A stretch of 64,000 bases of DNA from Pseudomonas fluorescens (GCF_001902145.1 NZ_MRST01000021.1:124001-188000), one strand, 5' to 3'. Numbered from the stretch's first letter, positions 49,204 to 57,006 are shown. Program-made: numbers and translations. The notes: a model not told the origin generated them from the sequence alone.

Positions 49204-49685
49204 TGAGTACCGGAAGAATCCAATTCGCCGAGCAAGACGGGACCTTCGTCCTGAAATTTGTCGGTGAAGTGCGCCTGACCTTGTGTTCGGCCCTGGATGC
49301 GACGATCGAGCGGATCTTCACAGCGCTGAACTTCTCGGCGATCGTGATCGACCTGACCGAAACGCGCAGCATCGATAGCACCACCCTGGGCCTGTTGGCC
49401 AAATTGTCCATTCTGTCGCGGCAGAAGGTCGGCCTGTTGCCGACCGTGGTCACCACCCACGAAGACATCACCCGTCTGTTGCAGTCCATGGGTTTTGACC
49501 AGGTGTTCAACATCGTTGACCGCCCGATCCCGTGCCCTGAGTGCCTGACCGACCTGCCGTCCCAGGACCAGTCCGAGGAAGTGGTGCGGGTCAAGGTGCT
49601 GGAAGCGCACAAAATCCTGATGGGCTTGAATGAGTCCAACCGCGAAGCCTTCCACGACCTCGTCAACGCCCTCGAGCGCCACTGA
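49203..49685 (+). CDS. rssC: STAS-domain anti-sigma factor antagonist, RssC
   Basis: A 160-residue protein with an N-terminal STAS domain (about 5-105; VIDLTETRSIDSTTLGLLAKL holds the conserved phosphorylatable Ser/Thr site) and a C-terminal tail with a CPEC motif (PIPCPECLTDLP near 101-112). It is the likely substrate of the RssB phosphatase domain in a partner switch. The ATG at 49203 shares a base with the rssB stop, so translation is coupled. Confidence 0.92.
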   Translation: MSTGRIQFAEQDGTFVLKFVGEVRLTLCSALDATIERIFTALNFSAIVIDLTETRSIDSTTLGLLAKLSILSRQKVGLLPTVVTTHEDITRLLQSMGFDQVFNIVDRPIPCPECLTDLPSQDQSEEVVRVKVLEAHKILMGLNESNREAFHDLVNALERH

Positions 49686-49709
49686 CCTCCAGTTGCAATA
49701 ACATTCCAA

Positions 49710-49798
49710 TGTGGGAGCGGGCTTGCTCGCGAATGCGGTCTGCCAATGAATACATCTTTGGCTGAACCACCGCATTCGCGAGCAAGCCCGCTCCCACA
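49710..49798. repeat. REPIN, tgtgggagcgggcttgctcgcg type
   Basis: Perfect inverted arms over 24 bp each (tgtgggagcgggcttgctcg then cgaatgcgg), loop about 35 bp. Nearly the same as the copy at 5817. Confidence 0.93.
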
Positions 49799-49834
49799 GG
49801 TTGATCTGAGGCTGGCTCAAGATGGTCGAAAGAC

Positions 49835-49872
49835 AAAAAAGGGCGGCACCCTCACAGGTGCCGCCCTTTTTG
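49835..49872. terminator. Bidirectional terminator, rssC and tal
   Basis: Hairpin gggcggcacc, loop ctcaca, ggtgccgccc, with A and T runs on either side. Confidence 0.93.
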
Positions 49873-49885
49873 TTGCTATCTGCCT

Positions 49886-50812
49886 TTACAGCTTGGCCGA
49901 CAACAACGCCTCCAGCTTCTCCTGGTCCCGAGCAAACTGACGAATCCCCTCCGCCAGTTTCTCAGTCGCCATCGCGTCCTCGTTGGACTCCCAACGGAAC
50001 TGCGCTTCAGTCATATGCACCCGCGCCTCACCGGAGTGGCCTGGCGCCAACTTGCGCTCCAGCTTGCCTTCATCGGCTGCCAGCTTCTCCAGCAGGTCCG
50101 GGCTGATAGTCAGGCGATCACACCCGGCCAGCTCTTCGATCTGGCTGAGGTTACGGAAGCTCGCACCCATCACCACCGTCTTGTAGCCATTGGCCTTGTA
50201 GTAGTTGTAGATGCGCGTCACCGACTGCACGCCCGGGTCATCGGAACCGGTGTAATCGTTGCCGTTGGCCTTCTTGTACCAATCGTAGATACGGCCCACG
50301 AACGGCGAAATCAGAAACACACCCGCTTCGGCACAAGCCACGGCCTGAGCGAAGGAGAACAGCAGCGTCAGGTTGGTCTGGATACCTTCTTTTTCCAGCT
50401 TCTCGGCGGCACGGATGCCTTCCCAGGTAGAAGCGATCTTGATCAGCACGCGATCGCGGCTAACCCCGGCTTTGTCGTACAGGTCGATCAGACGGTGCGC
50501 ACGCTTGAGAATGGCAGCTTCGTCGAACGACAGGCGCGCATCCACCTCAGTGGAAATACGGCCCGGTACTACTTTAAGAATCTCCTGGCCTACCGCCACC
50601 GCAAAACGGTCGCTGGCCAGGCCCACATCGCCGTTGCAATCCTGCACACACTCATCCAGCAGCTTGGCATAGCCAGGAATCGACGCAGCCTTGAGCAGCA
50701 GGGAAGGGTTGGTGGTCGCGTCTTGCGGCTTGAGCTTGGCGAGGGTAGAAAAATCGCCGGTATCGGCTACGACGGTGGTGAATTGCTTGAGTTGTTCCAG
50801 CTTGGAAGTCAT
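49886..50812 (-). CDS. tal: Transaldolase
   Basis: It transfers a dihydroxyacetone unit between sugar phosphates in the non-oxidative pentose phosphate pathway. It has 308 residues from the ATG at 50812. The Schiff-base lysine is K125 in [14 protein letters not shown]17-type and other catalytic motifs include [12 protein letters not shown] near 31-42. The class is the TalB-like long form. It is leftward, with a bidirectional terminator after it. Confidence 0.96.
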   Translation of the reverse strand: MTSKLEQLKQFTTVVADTGDFSTLAKLKPQDATTNPSLLLKAASIPGYAKLLDECVQDCNGDVGLASDRFAVAVGQEILKVVPGRISTEVDARLSFDEAAILKRAHRLIDLYDKAGVSRDRVLIKIASTWEGIRAAEKLEKEGIQTNLTLLFSFAQAVACAEAGVFLISPFVGRIYDWYKKANGNDYTGSDDPGVQSVTRIYNYYKANGYKTVVMGASFRNLSQIEELAGCDRLTISPDLLEKLAADEGKLERKLAPGHSGEARVHMTEAQFRWESNEDAMATEKLAEGIRQFARDQEKLEALLSAKL

Positions 50813-51141
50813 GGGCGTGCTCTGTCCTGTGGGTCTGTTGACATTACCCGAGCGCTGGCAGGCGCTCAAGGGCGCAAATGCGTTAGGTCGTTTGCGAGGG
50901 CAATAACCTGGAAACAGCCGTTTGAATCACCGGCCGTGGTGCTAACTAGGAGGCCAAAATCGCCGACAGGTTCCCCCTAACTGCTCGATGCCCTCCGATC
51001 AAACTGTGGGAGCCGACTTGCCTGCATGACACCAGCCCAGCCACTGACATTCACCTGACCCCCATCAGTCAAACTGTGGGAGCTGGCTTGCTCGCGAAAG
51101 CGGCCTGTCAGTCCCAAATATCCCCACTGACACCCAACCCA
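50813..51141. other. 329-bp gap, tal to dusA, with two single REPs
   Basis: Two plus-oriented REP arms stand alone in direct order: tgtgggagccgacttgcctg (from 51005) and tgtgggagctggcttgctcg (from 51075). Neither has an inverted partner. No gene is seen; the left part is the tal promoter region. Confidence 0.7.
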
Positions 51142-52128
51142 TCACCGCCCCTCCAACAACTCCCCCGCCTGATCCAGCAACGCCAACGGATCCGCCGCCT
51201 TATGAATATCCACCGACAACAACTGCCTAAACCTGCGCGCCCCCGGAAAACCAGTGCCCAGCCCCAGAACATGGCGCGTGATGTGATGCATCGAGCCACC
51301 TGTTGCCAGGTGCTCAGCTATATACGGGCGCAACTGCGCCAACGCCTCCGCCCGGCTAATCACCGGCGCCTCACTGCCAAACAACCGCTGATCCACCTCC
51401 GCCAACAGATACGGATTGTGATAAGCCTCTCGCCCCAACATCACCCCATCAAACGTCTGCAAATGCTCATGGCACTGCTCCAACGTCTTGATCCCGCCAT
51501 TGAGATTAATCTCCAACCCCGGAAAATCCCGCTTCAACTGCGCCGCCACGTCATAACGCAACGGCGGAATGTCCCGGTTCTCCTTGGGCGACAACCCCTC
51601 CAGAATCGCAATCCGCGCATGCACGGTAAAACTGGTGCAACCGGCATCCCTCACCGTCCCGACGAAATCACACAACTCGGCATAACTGTCCCGCCCATTG
51701 ATACCGATACGGTGCTTCACCGTCACCGGAATCGACACCGCATCACGCATCGCCTTCACACAGTCCGCCACCAGGGCAGGGTGCGCCATGAGGATCGCGC
51801 CGATCATGTTGTTCTGCACACGGTCGCTGGGGCAGCCGACGTTCAGGTTCACTTCGTCATAACCGGCGGCCTCGGCCATACGGGCGCAGGCGGCCAGGTC
51901 AGCCGGGACACTGCCGCCTAGCTGGAGAGCAAGCGGGTGCTCGGCTTCGTTATGGCGCAGGAAGCGGTCGTGGTCGCCGTGGAGGATTGCGCCGGTGGTG
52001 ACCATCTCGGTGTAGAGCAGGGCGTGTTTGGAGAGCAGGCGTAGGAAGAACCGGCAATGGCGGTCCGTCCAGTCCATCATGGGGGCGACGGAGAAGCGGC
52101 GGGAGAGTGGGGCGGTTTGTAGGGACAT
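51142..52128 (-). CDS. dusA: tRNA-dihydrouridine(20/20a) synthase DusA
   Basis: An FMN flavoprotein that reduces uridine 20/20a in the tRNA D-loop. It has 328 residues. The TIM barrel starts SVAPMMDWTDRHCRFF; the catalytic cysteine is C99 in NLNVGCPSDRVQ; LMAHPALVADCVKAM and TVKHRIGINGRDSY are DusA-type motifs. It is leftward. Its 5' end borders an accessory region (52130-56470). The 5' end of dusA is known as an integration site for prophages and islands in Proteobacteria, so the context is informative. Confidence 0.96.
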   Translation of the reverse strand: MSLQTAPLSRRFSVAPMMDWTDRHCRFFLRLLSKHALLYTEMVTTGAILHGDHDRFLRHNEAEHPLALQLGGSVPADLAACARMAEAAGYDEVNLNVGCPSDRVQNNMIGAILMAHPALVADCVKAMRDAVSIPVTVKHRIGINGRDSYAELCDFVGTVRDAGCTSFTVHARIAILEGLSPKENRDIPPLRYDVAAQLKRDFPGLEINLNGGIKTLEQCHEHLQTFDGVMLGREAYHNPYLLAEVDQRLFGSEAPVISRAEALAQLRPYIAEHLATGGSMHHITRHVLGLGTGFPGARRFRQLLSVDIHKAADPLALLDQAGELLEGR

Positions 52129-52302
52129 GGGGGATCTGAGTCAGCCAGGCGAATGGGGCGTAGTTTATCAGGGATGTATGTCAGGTACTTGGCGGGTTCT
52201 CAAGCCTAGCCAGTCAGCCTTCGGTGATAACCAAAGCACACGCTCGGTCAGGCTTTCGACGCGCACCTTGTGTTGATGATTTATTGTGGCTACGATAATC
52301 GC

Positions 52303-52578
52303 ATGCAGATTACCTATGACCCAGCCAAAGACGCTCGTAACGTTGAAGAACGTGGACTCCCGTTTGCGTTAGTGCGGGACTTTGAATGGTCTACGGCCTT
52401 GATCGTGGAAGATGATCGATTCGACTACGGTGAGTGTCGTTACCGAGCGATGGGATACATAGGGGATCGGCTGCATGTCGTAGTGTTCACCCCACGGGGT
52501 GACGCGGCCCACGTCATCAGCTTTCGTAAAGCCAACAAACGGGAGGTCAAAAATTATGACCAAGAAACCCAGTCCTGA
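52303..52578 (+). CDS. brnT: BrnT-family toxin
   Basis: BrnT is a RelE-fold ribonuclease toxin that inhibits translation and is neutralised by BrnA. It has 91 residues. Family motifs: ITYDPAKDARNVEERGLPF near the start, DYGECRYRAMGYIGDRLHVVVFTPRG in the middle, and HVISFRKANKREVKNY at the end. The start at ATG 52303 fits other BrnT proteins; in-frame GTG and ATG codons upstream (52270, 52276) would add a few residues, and no ribosome site decides. It overlaps brnA by 23 bp, as usual for this module. Confidence 0.9.
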   Translation: MQITYDPAKDARNVEERGLPFALVRDFEWSTALIVEDDRFDYGECRYRAMGYIGDRLHVVVFTPRGDAAHVISFRKANKREVKNYDQETQS

Positions 52579-52864
52579 GAAGGTCGATACAGCGAACCCG
52601 GAATGGTCGGCTGAGGACTTTGCTAAGGCCAAGCCAGCCAGAGAGGTGCTTGTGGGATTGTTTGGCAAAGCTCAGGCGAAGGAAATGCTCAAACCCAAGC
52701 GCGGGCGGCCAAAGTCGGTAGCCACTAAAGAGCACGTTAATGTTCGTTTTGATGCTGACGTGCTGGAGCGATTCAGAGCTTCTGGGCCGGGCTGGCAAAC
52801 GCGAATGAACGCCGCCTTGGCTGATTGGCTCAAGACGCACACGCCGGATGAACTGAAGGCCTAA
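52556..52864 (+). CDS. brnA: BrnA-family antitoxin
   Basis: BrnA binds BrnT and represses the operon through a C-terminal ribbon-helix-helix. It has 102 residues: an N-terminal toxin-binding part (ANPEWSAEDFAKAKPAREVL), a basic linker (KPKRGRPKS) and the DNA-binding part HVNVRFDADVLERFRASGPGWQTRMNAAL. GGGAGGTCAAAAATT lies before the ATG. A terminator follows 3 bp after the stop. Confidence 0.93.
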   Translation: MTKKPSPEKVDTANPEWSAEDFAKAKPAREVLVGLFGKAQAKEMLKPKRGRPKSVATKEHVNVRFDADVLERFRASGPGWQTRMNAALADWLKTHTPDELKA

Positions 52865-52866
52865 GG

Positions 52867-52895
52867 CAAAAAGCCGCGGATGACGCGGCTTTTTG
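52867..52895 (+). terminator. Terminator of brnTA
   Basis: Hairpin aaaaagccgcg, loop gatga, cgcggcttttt. Confidence 0.92.
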
Positions 52896-52975
52896 CTGCC
52901 TTGTAATTAGATTTTTCTCAGCGATGGTATAAATAAATCTGTCCCCGTTTTTGTATTCAGAAGGGTGAGCACGAC

Positions 52976-53044
52976 ATGCAAAAAAAATGGCACCCATGGG
53001 CATGGGCGCCAGTTGTGTTGATTGTTACTGTTTCATGCGCGTAG
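52976..53044 (+). CDS. Possible 22-residue membrane microprotein
   Basis: A short frame starting MQKKWHPWAWAP, followed by a hydrophobic run (VVLIVTVSCA) to the stop. A plausible ribosome site (AGGGTGAGCACGAC) stands before the ATG. It has a basic N-terminus, three Trp and a hydrophobic C-terminus, the build of small inner membrane peptides. No homologue is known to me, and a frame this short can arise by chance. Confidence 0.3.
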   Translation: MQKKWHPWAWAPVVLIVTVSCA

Positions 53045-53055
53045 AAGGCTGCAAT

Positions 53056-53328
53056 CTAAAACCGCGTAAATTCGGATTCATCCGGGGCAGATGCCATATT
53101 GTATGCAAATGCCTTTGGTGACCTTTCTGTCGATTTAGATAGTTTACTTATATTTACTTTATTGTGGGTTTGTAACTCGTTTCCACCGATGACCTTGAGA
53201 GTCAATAGGCCTGTGGCTTTGTCGTAACGCTGAAATAAACCGTCTATAGGTTTTTTCTCGTTATCAGATCCAATAAGGCGTTCGTTGGGTTTAGCGGTAG
53301 CTAAAGTGTCTTCTAGTGAAGTGGCCAT
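53056..53328 (-). CDS. Hypothetical protein of accessory region (90 aa)
   Basis: I do not recognise it. It is soluble, with no signal or membrane helix; it starts MATSLEDTLATAKPNERLIG and contains GLFQRYDKATGLLTLKVIGG, which looks like a short beta element. Base composition is clearly more AT-rich than neighbouring genes, a sign of recent gain. An excellent ribosome site (CGGAGGTTAAAATC) precedes the ATG at 53328, so it is probably expressed. It lies between brnTA and the phage remnant. Confidence 0.7.
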   Translation of the reverse strand: MATSLEDTLATAKPNERLIGSDNEKKPIDGLFQRYDKATGLLTLKVIGGNELQTHNKVNISKLSKSTERSPKAFAYNMASAPDESEFTRF

Positions 53329-53442
53329 GATTTTAACCTCCGTCGATGTACTGGCGCAGGTTAATCTTTGTGCGAGAGGTAGCGATACTGTAATACTTGA
53401 CAGTTTTTTATATTAAAAAGAATGAATGTTAGGTGCTATTTG

Positions 53443-53964
53443 TTATAAGGTGCCTGTTAGATTTTTTAACAGCCCGTCACGAATTAAGTCTAGATCATCC
53501 TCGGTGAAGCCCAGTACTGGGGGGGCGCCGCCCTCCGCGCGTCCTTCAAACCGAATTGGTGAACCCTGGCGATGCGGGAGATCCGCCTGGTGAAACCCAC
53601 GGTCACGGCATTGCTATCGCCTCGGGCTTTCATGTAACTGGCGGTACGCAGCTTTTGAACATCTCAACCTTGCGCCGTATGCGGCCTTGCTTGCCGCGCA
53701 AGTCCCGCTTTTTCCGTGGTGCGAACTTGCTGCCATCGGGTTTTGCTGTGTCAGTACCCGCTTTTGCTGGCTGCGCCGCAGTTCCTGGCCGATGGCGCGG
53801 GCGAGTTGATTGCGGGCGGCTGGCTGGAGTTGCTCCAGCAGGCCGGACGCCCAGGTCTCCAGGGCTTCCAGCCGTACCATATCGCCTTGTTCGGTCGACT
53901 CTGGCACCACCAGCAGATCCCCGTCCCGCACGCGGAGTTTCTTCACTGCTTCGAAGTCAATCAT
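53443..53964 (-). pseudogene. Phage tail-completion (gpS-like) gene remnant fused to a small phage gene
   Basis: The ATG at 53964 overlaps the endolysin stop (ATGA) and starts a short piece (MIDFEAVKKLRVRDGDLLVV) that passes near 53880 into a sequence like P2 gpS/virion morphogenesis proteins (MVRLEALETWASGLLEQLQP, ELRRSQQKR). The rest of gpS is spread over other frames: PDGSKFAPRKKRDLRGKQGR after a shift near 53741, LRTASYMKARGDSNAVTVGF after a shift near 53653, and LGFTEDDLDLIRDGLL after a shift in a 7-G run at 53519. With three single-base shifts it cannot make the protein; all are in or near short base runs, so sequencing error is possible. Confidence 0.75.
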
Positions 53965-54340
53965 GCCGCCACCCCCTGTCCGCACTCATAACCAGCGTGC
54001 CGTTCATAGGCACGCTGCAGCTTGGTGTCGTAAAGATTGCGCAGGTAGTCCGGCCCGTTGTAGAGCCGGGCAAACTCGGCCCATTTGCGGGCTTTCAGCA
54101 CCTTGTGCAGCACCGGGTCGGTTTCGATGAAACGGGTGAAAGCGTCGAACTGCTGCGATTCGCCGGCACTCATCGCCGCCACGAAGTCGTGCACGCTCGT
54201 GTGGCCAAGGCGCTCCCAGTGATACCCATAATCTGGAAAGCGCCCCAGGATGCGGATTCAAGTGCGGCCGTATCGTCGATCTGGCGGGCCATGGCCAGGC
54301 GTTGGTGCTCGGCGGTACCGCCGATATAGCCACCGGCCGA
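53961..54340 (-). pseudogene. Endolysin fragment, N-acetylmuramidase (DUF3380-like)
   Basis: The C-terminal part of a phage or tailocin lysozyme: GGYIGGTAEHQRLAMARQID, ESASWGAFQIMG, a one-base shift near 54221-54227, then in the next frame YHWERLGHTSVHDFVAAMSA and FARLYNGPDYLRNLYDTKLQ. The N-terminal peptidoglycan-binding and catalytic start are gone; the left end of the homology stops near 54340 at the junction with the toxin remnant. It is not functional as it stands. It normally precedes tail-completion genes in P2-like phages and R/F-type tailocins. Confidence 0.8.
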
Positions 54341-54344
54341 CGCA

Positions 54345-54458
54345 GTCGAAAATGGCATCCGAGAATTCGTCAGCGGCTTTTGGATTTTCGAGAGCGATAT
54401 AGTTCGCTTCGTCTTCCAGATTTTTGAGTGCTTTTTCAAGCCACTCAACCCGGGTTCC
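54345..54458 (-). pseudogene. ParE/RelE-type toxin remnant
   Basis: In the frame just after the antitoxin, the peptide VEWLEKALKNLEDEANYIAL and ENPKAADEFSDAIFD are typical of the first 35 residues of ParE toxins. No start codon is visible in frame, and similarity ends near 54345, where the endolysin fragment begins. The toxin has lost its C-terminal two-thirds. Confidence 0.75.
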
Positions 54459-54687
54459 TGCTCCAGCGCCTAGCGCGCATGGCTGCTACTTGGTCATCGA
54501 TGGCGAATTTGCCTTGGTCGGCTTCCTTTACTGCCCGCTCGATTTGAGCCGTCAGCGTTTTTTCGTGCTGTATGTAGTCGCGAAGAACCTCCATCGCCAG
54601 ATAGCTCGCTGTCTGGCCGTTGGTTTTGGCCAGGTCGGAGAGAGAGTTGGATAGGTCTTCCGGCAGGTTTAGGGATATCCCAGTCAT
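54445..54687 (-). CDS. Ribbon-helix-helix antitoxin, now without intact toxin
   Basis: An 80-residue CopG/ParD-like antitoxin. The N-terminus ISLNLPEDLSNSLSDLAKTN and then TASYLAMEVLRDYIQHEKTL form the ribbon-helix-helix; the acidic C-terminal tail (IERAVKEADQGKFAIDDQVAAM) would bind the toxin. GAGGCCGCC precedes the ATG at 54687. The stop overlaps the start of the toxin remnant, so it was once a standard antitoxin-toxin operon. The gene itself looks intact. Confidence 0.85.
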   Translation of the reverse strand: MTGISLNLPEDLSNSLSDLAKTNGQTASYLAMEVLRDYIQHEKTLTAQIERAVKEADQGKFAIDDQVAAMRARRWSRNPG

Positions 54688-54865
54688 GGCGGCCTCAATG
54701 GTGGACGGATGTTGGGCATCTTACGCTGTGAAGCGTCGGGTTGAAGCAGCACGCCGTCGCGAGGTGTGTCTGGGAGTGAATCGTTTGCTTTTCCTCTGCC
54801 AACTCATAGCCGGGTGTTGTGGCCTGATCCCAGTATCCGAGGAGGTTTTTTGCTGCCTGCTCTCT

Positions 54866-55312
54866 TTATCTCCGCGCCTTCAAAAACCGCCCTTCGTAAT
54901 CCGCCACCGGAAGACGGGTGGAATTATACTTCCCAAATAATCTATAGCGATTTATAGCGATTTTGTCGTACATCCAATCTCGCAGGGCCGCTGGGACGAC
55001 GCGGGCAGCCGTTAGCCAGCGCCACGGAGCATTCAGGCGTGCCAAGATCTCGAACATCGCTTCGGAACGCACGGACACCTTGTCATTCGAGATGAGAACA
55101 ATGGTGTTGAATTTGTCCTGCGGTAGCCCCGCCCATTGTAATAGCGCTTGACCTTCCGGCGATTGAACCGCAGCAAGCTGAATTTGACGAGCATGGTCAT
55201 AGTGAATAATAAATCGTGCCCAGCCATTGCATAGCTTGCAGGTGCCGTCAAAAAGGACTGCTGTTTCGCCTGGTTGCAGAAGCGGGGCGGGAGATTGGGT
55301 TTGAATGGTCAT
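54866..55312 (-). CDS. DCC family thiol-disulfide oxidoreductase-like protein (DUF393)
   Basis: A 148-residue protein with the family motif DGTCKLC (DxxCxLC, residues about 22-28) after VLFDG, a thioredoxin-like redox pair, and the family ending NRYRLFGKYN. The first 18 residues are a Pro/Gln-rich extension without signal character. The physiological role of the family is poorly known. It is leftward, with no close partner. Confidence 0.9.
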   Translation of the reverse strand: MTIQTQSPAPLLQPGETAVLFDGTCKLCNGWARFIIHYDHARQIQLAAVQSPEGQALLQWAGLPQDKFNTIVLISNDKVSVRSEAMFEILARLNAPWRWLTAARVVPAALRDWMYDKIAINRYRLFGKYNSTRLPVADYEGRFLKARR

Positions 55313-55736
55313 CGGGTCTGCCGTATCTGAAGATAAACCATTTTGGAGGCTGTCATTTAGCGATCGTTTTTATAACTTAGCGATCTTTGTTGTCTCTACG
55401 CCTGTTCAGCAAGTCTCTCGCTCAGGTTTGGGAGGATATGCCATGGAACGTCACAAAGGGCATCCCACGTGTCGCTAGCGTTCCTCCACTCTGGAGCGCA
55501 TACGACGTTGTTTAAAGCATCTTACAGCTCGCAGACGTAACGAAGTTGGTAATGGTGCTGGCCGGGAGTTTTAGATCCAGCCCTTGATACGCCTTAGGGT
55601 ATTTCCTACACATTTCTCGGCTTGCCCCTCAGACCACCCCTAGCTAACCTCCTCAAGCCGCTGCAAACCAGTGGCCGGAGGTGGAAGTCCGCATTGCTAA
55701 GGCGTTTTAACTCCCGTAAATATTTGGAGCTTCGCC
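55313..55736. other. 424-bp gap before the DUF6124 gene
   Basis: No gene could be supported. A short direct repeat (tttagcgatcgttttt and acttagcgatctttg) lies at about 55357-55391. A good ribosome site ggaggatatgcc precedes an 11-codon frame (MERHKGHPTCR) that stops at once. The last about 110 bp (from ctcctcaagccgctgcaaac to gcgttttaactcccg) look like the leader I associate with DUF3077/DUF6124 genes in P. fluorescens. Confidence 0.5.
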
Positions 55737-56102
55737 ATGCACAACAACACACGAAATTCTTCTATTGATCACGGTACATCGTCCGCCGATCCCAAGCTTC
55801 AAGCCGCAGCCCACCGAGCAATCCATCATCACTTGCCCCCATCCGACGACGCTGCACCCGTCGAACGCCCAAGCAACAACCTATTCCTCGTAAACCCAAC
55901 CCTCGACCCCGAAACCCTCCTGGCCAACGCCGCCGAAAACCTGGCATCCGCCAACGAAATGGCCGCCACCTTGGCGTTCGACCTCGACGACGCCCAACGC
56001 GCTATCGCCTTGGGCATTCAGCAGTTAATCGAGTTGAGCTCGCTGCTCGTTGATCGAGCCCAGGAGCAAGTTGCGCCCGCGACTGCCTCAGTCAAAGCCT
56101 GA
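55737..56102 (+). CDS. DUF6124 (DUF3077-like) family protein
   Basis: A 121-residue pseudomonad-specific protein of unknown function. The family pattern is a disordered, His- and Pro-rich N-terminus (HHHLPPSDDAAPVERPSNN) followed by a conserved helical half: LFLVNPTLDPETLLANAAEN, LASANEMAATLAFDLDDAQR and IQQLIELSSLLVDRA. Members usually occur as several dispersed copies per genome, flanking accessory DNA. TTTGGAGCTTCGCC precedes the ATG. Confidence 0.88.
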   Translation: MHNNTRNSSIDHGTSSADPKLQAAAHRAIHHHLPPSDDAAPVERPSNNLFLVNPTLDPETLLANAAENLASANEMAATLAFDLDDAQRAIALGIQQLIELSSLLVDRAQEQVAPATASVKA

Positions 56103-56246
56103 CAACCAACCCTGCCGCCTTACCCAGGCGGCAACCTGAACTCCTGCTGTCCCCCAGCAAAGTTTCATAATTCCCTGTGCCGTTGAGGTCTACGATTCCC
56201 TGCAAAAGAGGGCCCCAGGGCCTCCAGCCCACAGGGAACTGAAACC

Positions 56247-56465
56247 ATGATCTCGAACCTCGTCAAAGCTGTGATGATCGCCGGCACGTTGATGTTGAGT
56301 GCTTGTTCATCTTCACCAGCCGTGAGCAGTGACCCTTGCTTTTCAGGCGGATGCCAGGCGTTTGGTGACCATAGCCCCAACAAGGCCGCAAAGATGAATT
56401 TCGGTGGCAGTGGGCTGGGGAGTAGTTATGGGGAGTATGGTTCGGGGTTGTTGCATGATGATTGA
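56247..56465 (+). CDS. Small predicted lipoprotein (72 aa)
   Basis: The signal peptide MISNLVKAVMIAGTLMLSAC ends in a lipobox (LSAC), with the lipidated cysteine at residue 20. The mature part is short and rich in Ser and Gly (SSSPAVSSDPCFSGGCQAFGD, FGGSGLGSSYGEYGSG). A ribosome site, CAGGGAACTG, lies before the ATG. No family or function is known to me. Confidence 0.8.
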   Translation: MISNLVKAVMIAGTLMLSACSSSPAVSSDPCFSGGCQAFGDHSPNKAAKMNFGGSGLGSSYGEYGSGLLHDD

Positions 56466-57006
56466 TGGGGTGGTGGGGCAAGAGTGTTTTGCTTGCTTTA
56501 CCGCTTTGCAAAGTGAGCAGCCGTTGGGGTGGAACGCTAATTAGCCGTTGCCTGAGTAACGGATAGTAAGCGGTCTGATCCCGCATTTTCGTCGGCTGTC
56601 GGGCCGCCTTCGCGAGCAAGCCCGCTCCCACAGTTGGAGTGTGGGAGTCAGGGAGATAAGCGTCGGCTGTCAGGTCTTCACGGGAGCAGGCTCCGTCGCC
56701 ACAGGTGCAGCGTTGTGCCGAAGTTGTGTAGATATTTGTGCTGTGACGGCGGTGGGTCAGTTAACTCATCTGTCACTGGTATACCGCTATCGCAGGCAAG
56801 CCAGCTCCCACATTGGCCATGTATCGCCCGCAGAACCAGCGTCTGGCCCAGATCCCTGTGGGAGCGGGCTTGCTCGCGAAGGCGGCGTGTCAGTCACTGG
56901 AATCTATGACTGAACCACTGCTTTCCCAGGCAAGCCAGCTCCACACATTGGGTCTTCGTTGTTTTGAGTATTGTTTTCGCTTAGCTGATCGGTATTAGGC
57001 AAGCCG
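56466..57006. other. 541-bp REP cluster between lipoprotein and MFS genes
   Basis: At least four REP arms of mixed subtype and orientation: 56608-56632 (minus, gcgagcaagcccgctcccac), 56787-56813 (minus, cgcaggcaagccagctccca), 56859-56885 (plus, tgtgggagcgggcttgctcg) and 56926-56946 (minus, damaged: gccagctccacacatt). Open frames here are translations of the repeats. No gene is supported. Confidence 0.75.

Noticed and set aside
55443..55475. Tiny gene MERHKGHPTCR
   Set aside because: Only 11 codons despite a good ribosome site; no support beyond that.
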